From SB11 sp965222995 (GTDB lineage: Bacteria; Bacteroidota; Bacteroidia; UBA8524): a DNA stretch of 64,000 nt. Both the position numbers and the translations under genes were made by a program. Below, one piece after another: positions 54,060 through 60,877 of the stretch. The stretch covers positions 2,170,001 through 2,234,000 of the forward strand of contig OZ244977.1 of assembly GCA_965222995.1 (NCBI GenBank), written 5' to 3'. The number at the start of each line of letters is the position of its first letter. The stretch's first letter is position 1. The notes beneath the pieces are model-generated. The model searched no databases. It worked only from the letters and a program-made list of their open reading frames with translations, and was not told the origin of the DNA.

Positions 54060-55748
54060 ATGAGTTGGTTAGTGAGTTTTTCCTTATTTCTATCCTTAAA
54101 TCTTCCTGTGCAGCCTAGTTCTTACCCCACAGGAGACTTTATTTCGCCCATAGACACGCATGTTTACCTTTCAGCAAATTTTGGTGCTGTAAGAGGTAAT
54201 CATTTTCATTCGGGCTTAGATATTAGGACTTTTGGAAGGGAAGGATTAAAAATACAATCTATTGCAGACGGGTATGTATCTCGCATAAAAATATCACCTT
54301 GGGGTTACGGACGAGCATTGTATATTAATCACCCCAACGGGTATACCAGCGTTTATGCACACTTACAAACATTTAATGATGAAATTAATGAATATGTAAA
54401 AAAGCAACAGTATAGTAGAAAAAGCTTCGCAATAGATGTTTTCCCGGGGCGCAATACATTAAAGGTTTCCCAGGGAGACATAATAGCCCTTTCAGGCAAT
54501 AGCGGAGGCTCAACAGGACCGCATTTGCATTTTGAGATACGCCATACTAAAACCGAAGAAACCATTAACCCCCAACTTTTTAATATACCTGTTGAAGATA
54601 AGCATGCACCAAGGTTTAGAAATAAAATACTGGTATATGAAAAAAATTCAGCTTTTAAACACCAAAGAGGTTACTATCCACACAAAGAAATAAGAACTTC
54701 GGCACTAAAAGACACTTTAATGCTAAAGCCCGGAACTTACAGTTTTGCTGCTTGGGCTGATGACTATACCCATTCACCTTATAACAAAGTTGGAGTTAAT
54801 TTTATGCAGGTAATGGCTGATGACAAACAAGTTTTTACCATGAATATAGAGCGTTTTGCGTTTTATGAATCAAGAAAAATTAATGCACATATAGACTATC
54901 ACGATTATAAAACCAAAAGCAAAAAATGGCATAAATGCTTTGCCGATGATGGAAATACTCTACCCTTTTATAATAACCATAGAAGGCATTTTATACATAT
55001 TGAAGATGGGGCATCTAAAACCATACGAATAAAAACTTTTGATTTGGCGGGGCATCAAGATAGTATCGTATTTGTGGTTAAAGGAGACAATACTAAAGAA
55101 GCTATTTCACCACTCTTAACCATTGACGAAAATGCTGAATTTGTTTACCCCAACAAGACTAATACTTTTACAAAAGGAAATTACAGTTTCACCATACCCA
55201 AATGGGCTGTATACGATACTATTGTAATGAGTAATTCAACTAAGTACAGTACCCGAAAAGATTTATATGCTAAGCCCGTTAAGATTATGAAAACGGATAT
55301 TCCTTTACATAAAAAGTTTACTATTAAGTTTAAGCCTGATGTACCCAAAGGTATTGATACAAAAAAGCTGATTGTAGTAAAGCTAAGTGGAAAAGGATTG
55401 CGATACAGAAGCAATATTGGTGGCGTTTATAAAAATGGGTGGATTAGTGCTAAAACAAAGTCATTCGGTACATTTAGTGTTGCTATTGATACTATACCGC
55501 CGGTAGTAGGCGGATACAAAAAATACAGTACTTCCATCAGAGTAAAGATAACTGACAATCTTTCGGGTGTAGAGACATACAATGCATATATTGATGGCAA
55601 GTGGTGGTTAATGGAAATGGATGGTAAAACCAGCAAGCTAAAAGGTATTTTACCTGATGATTTGACAAAAGGAAAACATGAATTTAAAATTGTTGTTACT
55701 GATGAAAGAAACAACGTTAAAACCTTTACAAAAACTTTTATAAAATGA
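54060..55748 (+). CDS. M23-family peptidoglycan metallopeptidase
   Basis: A 562-residue exported protein. The ATG at 54060 gives a signal peptide (WLVSFSLFLSLNLPVQPS); a TTG three codons upstream is in frame. The LytM-type catalytic domain (residues ~25-185) has H50-x3-D54 (HFHSGLDIR) and GPHLHFEI (H155, H157), a complete zinc site. The C-terminal ~370 residues are beta-rich Ig-like modules without a recognised name. It is expected to cleave peptide cross-links of peptidoglycan. Its stop overlaps the bcp start (ATGA), indicating translational coupling. Confidence 0.92.
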   Translation: MSWLVSFSLFLSLNLPVQPSSYPTGDFISPIDTHVYLSANFGAVRGNHFHSGLDIRTFGREGLKIQSIADGYVSRIKISPWGYGRALYINHPNGYTSVYAHLQTFNDEINEYVKKQQYSRKSFAIDVFPGRNTLKVSQGDIIALSGNSGGSTGPHLHFEIRHTKTEETINPQLFNIPVEDKHAPRFRNKILVYEKNSAFKHQRGYYPHKEIRTSALKDTLMLKPGTYSFAAWADDYTHSPYNKVGVNFMQVMADDKQVFTMNIERFAFYESRKINAHIDYHDYKTKSKKWHKCFADDGNTLPFYNNHRRHFIHIEDGASKTIRIKTFDLAGHQDSIVFVVKGDNTKEAISPLLTIDENAEFVYPNKTNTFTKGNYSFTIPKWAVYDTIVMSNSTKYSTRKDLYAKPVKIMKTDIPLHKKFTIKFKPDVPKGIDTKKLIVVKLSGKGLRYRSNIGGVYKNGWISAKTKSFGTFSVAIDTIPPVVGGYKKYSTSIRVKITDNLSGVETYNAYIDGKWWLMEMDGKTSKLKGILPDDLTKGKHEFKIVVTDERNNVKTFTKTFIK

Positions 55749-56194
55749 AACTGAACGAAGGAGATAAAGCCCCTGATTTTAAAGTAAACAACCAAAAAGG
55801 TGAGCCTGTATCATTAAAAGACTATAAGGGTAAAAAAGTAGTATTATACTTTTATCCCAAAGACGATACACCGGGTTGCACTAAAGAAGCCTGCAACTTG
55901 CGCGATAATTACGACACCTTGTTAAAACAGGGCTATGCCATACTGGGGGTAAGCCCTGATAAGGAAGCAAAACACCAAAAGTTTATAGATAAGTATGATT
56001 TACCTTTTGACCTTTTGGCCGATACTGAAAAAGAAATAGCGGAAGCTTACGGGGTTTGGGTAGAGAAGAACATGTATGGTAGAAAGTACATGGGTATTGC
56101 GCGCACCACTTTTGTTATTGATGAAAAAGGAGTTATTAGCGAAATCATCAAAAAAGTAGATACCAAAGCACACGCAGAACAAATTTTGAAATAA
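55745..56194 (+). CDS. bcp: Thioredoxin-dependent peroxiredoxin, Bcp/PrxQ type
   Basis: A 149-residue peroxidase reducing H2O2 and organic hydroperoxides. The peroxidatic cysteine is C45 in DTPGCTKEA and the resolving cysteine C50 sits five residues later, as in atypical 2-Cys PrxQ enzymes. The C-terminal half carries ARTTFVIDEKG. Its ATG overlaps the TGA of the M23 peptidase gene. It is cytoplasmic and probably recycled by thioredoxin. Confidence 0.95.
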   Translation: MKLNEGDKAPDFKVNNQKGEPVSLKDYKGKKVVLYFYPKDDTPGCTKEACNLRDNYDTLLKQGYAILGVSPDKEAKHQKFIDKYDLPFDLLADTEKEIAEAYGVWVEKNMYGRKYMGIARTTFVIDEKGVISEIIKKVDTKAHAEQILK

Positions 56195-56201
56195 TCTTCA
56201 C

Positions 56202-56264
56202 CGTCATTGCGAACGAAGTGAAGCAATCTTAAAAATTACTTCGTCGTACCTCCTCGCAATGACG
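56202..56264. repeat. Dispersed inverted-repeat element (CGTCATTGCGA type)
   Basis: CGTCATTGCGA (56202-56212) and its complement (56254-56264) enclose a second inverted pair, ACGAAGT (56213-56219) and ACTTCGT (56238-56244). This resembles the GTCATTGCGA...TCGCAATGAC palindromes scattered in intergenic DNA of many bacteria, probably non-autonomous elements. Confidence 0.75.
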
Positions 56265-56274
56265 AAATAATATT

Positions 56275-56301
56275 AAAGCATGGCTTAGGTCATGCTTTTT
56301 T
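56275..56301 (+). terminator. Terminator of the M23-bcp operon
   Basis: Stem AAAGCATG/CATGCTTT (56275-56282, 56291-56298) with an 8-nt loop and T-tract. Confidence 0.65.
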
Positions 56302-56332
56302 GGTTTAGCATAAATTAAAAGTGCGGCTGAAA

Positions 56333-56452
56333 GTCATGCTGAACTTGATTCAGTATCTGTGGGTGAGTGTATAATATTAAGTCTTACAGACTAAACCTCC
56401 CTTTCTCCCTCCTTTAGCCACGCTCCTATACTTCGACTCCGCTCAGTATGAC
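56333..56452. repeat. Second dispersed inverted-repeat element (GTCATGCTGA type)
   Basis: GTCATGCTGA at 56333-56342 and TCAGTATGAC at 56443-56452 are inverted copies with one mismatch, containing AACTTGATTCAG and CTTCGACTCCGCTCAG. This resembles another widespread intergenic repeat. It lies between convergent genes, where such elements commonly settle. Confidence 0.65.
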
Positions 56453-56485
56453 ATTACGAGGAGGGAAACCTTATACACGAATCAA

Positions 56486-57205
56486 TTACAAATCATTCCG
56501 TTTCACAATTTTTAAAAAAGCATTAAAATCTTTTGGGTAGGGAGCTTCAATACTTACCTTTTTATCTTTGGGTGTTGTAAAACTAATTTTTGCTGCATGC
56601 AGCAGAAACCTATTAGCTATTGGACGTTCATGCTCCCATTTAGGATAATTATAGTTTCTTTTAAATGAAGATAGTAAAGGTTTTTTACCTCTGTAAGCTT
56701 CATCACCTGTAATTACAGCATTCTGGCTGGCTAAGTGTATACGGATTTGATGCATACGCCCTGTTACAGGTTTGCACTCTATTAAGGTAAAGTAATTAAA
56801 TTGTTCTAAAGTATTAAAATATGTGGTGGCGGGCTTACCGTCACTCAAATCTATGTTTACACGATTACTTTTATCTATTCGTATAGGTAAATCAACTTTT
56901 ACATTATCAAAACGTACAATACCATCTACAAATGCATGATAGGTTTTCTCTACTTCACGATTCTCAAATTGTACACTCATGTGGCGATAGGTACCGTTAT
57001 TTTTTGCTATCACTAAAGCACCACTGGTTTCTTTATCTAGACGATGACACAATTGGGCATTCTCACAATACTTTTTGGCTATCCTCAATAGGCTTTGCCC
57101 CTCCCCTGTTCTTTCATCTAAAGAAGGCAAATAGGGAGGCTTATTCACCACAATAAGGTTATCATCCTCATACAATATTATGTCCTCGAACTTAACGTGC
57201 TTCAT
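56486..57205 (-). CDS. RluA-family pseudouridine synthase
   Basis: A 239-residue enzyme isomerising uridine to pseudouridine in RNA. The catalytic motif is H54-RLD57-KETSG (D57 the nucleophile), with the conserved VVNKPPYLPS near the start and TGRMHQIRIHLA later. There is no N-terminal S4 domain. The target RNA position is unknown. It follows the exonuclease gene on the same strand after 77 bp. Confidence 0.93.
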   Translation of the reverse strand: MKHVKFEDIILYEDDNLIVVNKPPYLPSLDERTGEGQSLLRIAKKYCENAQLCHRLDKETSGALVIAKNNGTYRHMSVQFENREVEKTYHAFVDGIVRFDNVKVDLPIRIDKSNRVNIDLSDGKPATTYFNTLEQFNYFTLIECKPVTGRMHQIRIHLASQNAVITGDEAYRGKKPLLSSFKRNYNYPKWEHERPIANRFLLHAAKISFTTPKDKKVSIEAPYPKDFNAFLKIVKRNDL

Positions 57206-57282
57206 CTTTATTTACTGATTTGTTGACCTATTGATCTACAGATTTAAACATTAAATCAAAAAATCAGTTAATCTGTTACTTT

Positions 57283-58050
57283 CTATTTATTAAACTGCTT
57301 CAATCTTAATTTGGTAAGCACTTGCTTGGTTTGCTGTGGAAAGTCGTTATTCATCATCCAATCGTAGTAGTTAGGTTCTTTTGCAAAAACATCAGCTACT
57401 TTTTTGCCTTTATGCTTCCCAAAATTAAAAACCTCATCGCCTTTATTATTCCTAACAATTCTACCTGCTAAATCAACCAAATTGCCTTGCCCCGATATTT
57501 TATGCAAGGCATCAATATTCTTATCCAGTTGTTCGTACTTATTCAGTTGAGCTTTAAATACCTCATAGGTTGCTCTGGTATCTGCCTCAGCACTATGTGC
57601 ATCTTTTAATTCTTCATCGCAATAAAAACGATATGCTGCTGACAAGTTACGGGGCTCCATTATATGGAAAATACGCTGTGCATCAATAAACTTGCGCCCT
57701 TCAACATCAAAATCAATATCAGCCCGTAGAAATTCCTCCACCAACATAGGAAAATCAAAACGGTTACTATTAAAACCTGCAAAATCACAATTCTCTAAAA
57801 ACTTGTATAAATCTTTCGCTAAGTCTTTAAAAGTAGGTTTGTCTTTAACGTCTTTATCATAAATACCATGTATTTCACTCACTTCGGAAGGTATAGGCAT
57901 CTCTGGGTTTATTCGCTCATTACGCACTTCCTCCGAACCGTCAGGATGCACCTTTATTAAGCACATTTCTACAATACGGTCTTTGCTGGTACTAATTCCT
58001 GTAGCTTCTAAATCAAAAAATACAAGGGGACGTTTTAAGGTTAAATTCAT
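57283..58050 (-). CDS. DnaQ-like 3'-5' exonuclease
   Basis: A 255-residue DEDD-superfamily exonuclease. Exo I is FFDLEATGIS (D13, E15), exo II is CDFAGFNSNRFDFPML and exo III is HSAEADTRATYEV, the DEDDh type. A small C-terminal domain (~205-255: FGKHKGKKVADVFAKEPNYY) matches the module often fused to such exonucleases. It may proofread or trim DNA or RNA. It lies 29 bp downstream of trmD and is likely in the same transcript. Confidence 0.92.
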   Translation of the reverse strand: MNLTLKRPLVFFDLEATGISTSKDRIVEMCLIKVHPDGSEEVRNERINPEMPIPSEVSEIHGIYDKDVKDKPTFKDLAKDLYKFLENCDFAGFNSNRFDFPMLVEEFLRADIDFDVEGRKFIDAQRIFHIMEPRNLSAAYRFYCDEELKDAHSAEADTRATYEVFKAQLNKYEQLDKNIDALHKISGQGNLVDLAGRIVRNNKGDEVFNFGKHKGKKVADVFAKEPNYYDWMMNNDFPQQTKQVLTKLRLKQFNK

Positions 58051-58079
58051 TAATTGTTTTTTATAAAAATGATAGTCTT

Positions 58080-58754
58080 TTAGTCTAATAAATCAGGTCT
58101 GCGTTCTTGGGTACGCTTCACGCTTTGCTCGTGTCGCCATTCTTCAATTTTTTTATGGTCTCCACTTTTCAATATATCAGGTACTTTTAAACCCTTAAAC
58201 TCATCAGGGCGTGTATACACAGGTGGTGCCAGCAATCCATCCTGAAACGAATCACTCAAAGCTGATTCTTCATCACCAATAGCTGTAGGAATAAGGCGTA
58301 CAATAGCATCAACTACAATAGCAGCAGCAAGTTCACCCCCCGTAAGTACATAATCTCCAACAGAAATTTCTTTGGTTATATAAAGTTCACGAATGCGCTC
58401 ATCTATACCCTTATAGTGCCCACACAAAAAAATTAAGTTGCCTTTAAGTGATAGTTGGTTGGCAGTAGCTTGATTAAAAACCTCACCATCAGGGCACATA
58501 AAAATTATCTCATCATAATGGCGTTCACTTTTCAGTTGCTCAATACATTTGGCAATAGGTTCAGCCATCATCACCATACCAGCACCTCCACCAAAAGCAT
58601 AATCATCTACTTGGCGGTATTTATTGGTAGTATAATCTCGTAAGTTGTGTACTTGTATCTCTACTAACCCCTTCTCTTTTGCTCTATTCACTATAGAGTG
58701 GTTAAAGGGGCTCTCTAACAATTGCGGTACAACGGTAAGTATATCTATACGCAT
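58080..58754 (-). CDS. trmD: tRNA (guanine-N1-)-methyltransferase
   Basis: A 224-residue SPOUT-class enzyme that methylates G37 of tRNA using S-adenosylmethionine. The trefoil-knot motif is visible (GDYVLTGGELAAAIVVDAIV), as is DSFQDGLLAPPVYTRP and the C-terminal WRHEQSVKRT. It acts as a homodimer. It belongs to the conserved rpsP-rimM-trmD cluster (30 bp from rimM). Confidence 0.96.
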   Translation of the reverse strand: MRIDILTVVPQLLESPFNHSIVNRAKEKGLVEIQVHNLRDYTTNKYRQVDDYAFGGGAGMVMMAEPIAKCIEQLKSERHYDEIIFMCPDGEVFNQATANQLSLKGNLIFLCGHYKGIDERIRELYITKEISVGDYVLTGGELAAAIVVDAIVRLIPTAIGDEESALSDSFQDGLLAPPVYTRPDEFKGLKVPDILKSGDHKKIEEWRHEQSVKRTQERRPDLLD

Positions 58755-58784
58755 GGTTTGGTGGCTTAAAGATACTAAGCAAGT

Positions 58785-59306
58785 TTAAATATCAAGTAAG
58801 CCATCAGGTAATCGGGTGTTTATAATTTGATTCTCCCAGTCAATATCAATAATAAACTCATCAACAAAGGGTATAAGCACTTCTCTTCCATTTAGTAGCA
58901 TATATAACAATGTTTGGTTGGGATTCTCCATATAGTTGCTAATAAAGCCCAATTTGCCGTGTTCAGCATCTATCACAGTAAAATCAATCAACTGGTCTAA
59001 CGCTGCACCTTCCCCTTCCTCTACCCAAGTTTCAGGCACCAGTACATCCAACCCTAGTAATTCTTTGGCTTTTTCTTCACTATCAATATCCTCAAAGTGC
59101 ACAATGGGGCTACCCATATTGTCCTGCCATTGGGTGTAAAAAAAAGGAACCGGCTTTTGGTTAATTTCCAAAAAAACCGGTTCCTTAGTGCCCTTAGGCT
59201 TATTTAGCGTAATGCTTTCTTTAATATCAATTTTTACTGCCCCTTTGTAACCGTGTGTTTTAGCTACTCGCCCCACACAAATACAATCTTGTCCGGGCAG
59301 TTTCAT
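58785..59306 (-). CDS. rimM: 16S rRNA processing protein RimM
   Basis: A 173-residue assembly factor of the 30S subunit head that binds ribosomal protein S19. The N-terminal RimM barrel starts with CICVGRVAKTHGYKGAVKI, and the C-terminal PRC-barrel domain contains FTVIDAEHGKLGFISNYMEN and VLIPFVDEFIIDID. It sits 5 bp after rpsP and before trmD, the standard gene order. Confidence 0.95.
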   Translation of the reverse strand: MKLPGQDCICVGRVAKTHGYKGAVKIDIKESITLNKPKGTKEPVFLEINQKPVPFFYTQWQDNMGSPIVHFEDIDSEEKAKELLGLDVLVPETWVEEGEGAALDQLIDFTVIDAEHGKLGFISNYMENPNQTLLYMLLNGREVLIPFVDEFIIDIDWENQIINTRLPDGLLDI

Positions 59307-59311
59307 TAATA

Positions 59312-60043
59312 TTACTTTTCTTCTTCTTTAGCTTCCTCAGCAGGTGCTTCCTCTGCTTCTGCCTTAGGCTCCTCAACTTTTTCTTCCGCTTTTGGCTCTT
59401 CAGCAGGAGCTTCAGTTTCTGCCTTTGGTTCCTCTACAGAGGCTTCAGCAGCAGGAGTTTCCTCTTTTGCTTCTTCGGCTGGTGCCTCTTCAATAGCAGG
59501 AGCTTCAACTTCAGCAGTTGCAGTTTCTTCTGCTGTAGCTTCAGTACCTTCTTCTGCAGGAGCTTCTTCTGTTTCTTCAACCGGAGGAGCATTTTTCTCT
59601 GCTATTTTAGCTGCACGCTCTTCGCTTACTTTAGTTTCACGCTCAAGGTCAGCCTTACGTTTAGCTTCTCTTGCATCAGCTAAACCTGTTTTCTTAGCAT
59701 CAATACGGTTAACTTTGTCAGATAACCAGGTCTGAAATTTTTCTTCGGCTTGCTCTTCTGTGTGTGCACCTTTGGCAACTCCTTTTAAAAGGTGGTGTTT
59801 CATCATCACCCCTTTATATGAAAGAATGGCACGGCAAGTGTCAGATGGAACTGCACCTTTTTGTACCCAATTTAATGTGCTGTCGAAATCTAGGTCTATC
59901 GTTGCGGGGTTAGTATTTGGATTGTAAATACCTAACTTCTCGATGAACCTTCCATTTCTAGGAGCACGACCGTCCGCCACCACAATATGGAAGAATGCGG
60001 ATTTTTTGCGTCCATGACGCTGTAATCTAATTTTTACTGACAT
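59312..60043 (-). CDS. rpsP: 30S ribosomal protein S16 with long acidic C-terminal tail
   Basis: A 243-residue protein from ATG 60043 (MSVKIRLQRHGRKKSAFF); an upstream in-frame start would add a non-conserved 14-residue leader. Residues 1-~85 are canonical S16 (IVVADGRAPRNGRFIEKLGI, DTCRAILSYKGVMMKHHLL). A helical stretch follows, then a tail of ~110 residues made almost entirely of Glu, Ala, Pro, Thr and Lys (e.g. EEAPAEEAKEETPAAEAS). Extended S16 proteins are known in Bacteroidota; the role of the tail is unknown. First gene of the rpsP-rimM-trmD group. Confidence 0.95.
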   Translation of the reverse strand: MSVKIRLQRHGRKKSAFFHIVVADGRAPRNGRFIEKLGIYNPNTNPATIDLDFDSTLNWVQKGAVPSDTCRAILSYKGVMMKHHLLKGVAKGAHTEEQAEEKFQTWLSDKVNRIDAKKTGLADAREAKRKADLERETKVSEERAAKIAEKNAPPVEETEEAPAEEGTEATAEETATAEVEAPAIEEAPAEEAKEETPAAEASVEEPKAETEAPAEEPKAEEKVEEPKAEAEEAPAEEAKEEEK

Positions 60044-60192
60044 TCTATTATGTTGTTTTACTACCGCCGGTTCTCCAATTTCCAACGGGGCTGCAAATTT
60101 GAGCTATTTTTTTGATTTATACAATACTTAGAGCAGCACAAATGACGTCAAACAGCAAATATATTTACACTTATTTGAAAACAGAACTGTTT

Positions 60193-60200
60193 TATCTTTG
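60193..60200 (+). promoter_or_regulatory. -7 promoter element of miaE
   Basis: TATCTTTG, ending 6 nt before the ATG at 60207, implying an almost leaderless mRNA. Confidence 0.5.
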
Positions 60201-60206
60201 CCCACC

Positions 60207-60791
60207 ATGAAACTAAGCATTGATTTAGCTTGCGATTCAAGCTCTGAATGGGTAGAAGCAGTTTTAAATGATTTTGACAGTTTTTTGCAAGACCATGCAA
60301 ACTGTGAACGTAAAGCCAGCAGCATGGCTATGAGTTTGGTAGCTAAATACCCTGACAGATTAGAGATTATTCCCGAATTAATAGAAACTGCTGTTGAGGA
60401 ATTGGAGCATTTTAGAGATGTATATGATATTATGAAGCAAAAGGGTGTGCCACTTGCAAAAGAAATGACCCAAGATTTATATGTGAAAGAGCTTTTAACG
60501 CTTCTTCGCCCTAAAAGTATGGATAGGTTTATGGATAGACTTTTACTTGCCAGTGTAATTGAGTGCCGGGGTGCTGAACGTTTTAAGCTTATTTGGGAGG
60601 CATTACCTGAAGGGGATTTAAGAAAATTTTATCACCGTTTGTGGGCAAGCGAAGCCAAACACGGAAATATTTTTGTGAAAATGGCATTGAATTATTTTGA
60701 CAAGGATGCTGTTTATAAACGCCTGGATGAATTAGTAGCTGCAGAAGCTCCTATACTCCAAAACCTTCCGTTAAAGGCTGCTTTGCATTAA
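60207..60791 (+). CDS. miaE: tRNA 2-methylthio-N6-isopentenyl adenosine-37 hydroxylase
   Basis: A 194-residue ferritin-like di-iron monooxygenase that hydroxylates the isopentenyl group of ms2i6A37 in tRNA using O2. Iron-binding carboxylate/histidine segments are visible: HANCERKASSMAM, ETAVEELEHFRDVY, SVIECRGAERF and WASEAKHGNIF. The ATG at 60207 is preferred because a TTG three codons upstream lies inside the TATCTTTG promoter element. Confidence 0.9.
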   Translation: MKLSIDLACDSSSEWVEAVLNDFDSFLQDHANCERKASSMAMSLVAKYPDRLEIIPELIETAVEELEHFRDVYDIMKQKGVPLAKEMTQDLYVKELLTLLRPKSMDRFMDRLLLASVIECRGAERFKLIWEALPEGDLRKFYHRLWASEAKHGNIFVKMALNYFDKDAVYKRLDELVAAEAPILQNLPLKAALH

Positions 60792-60877
60792 TTATGCAAG
60801 AAACTTAAATAAAAAAAGTCTAAACCATTTTAAACCATCTTAGGTTAATAGCATCATACAAAGGTTAAAAAAATACC

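Noticed and set aside
56202..56264. CRISPR-like repeats
   Set aside because: Only one inverted pair, with no regularly spaced direct repeats, spacers or cas genes.
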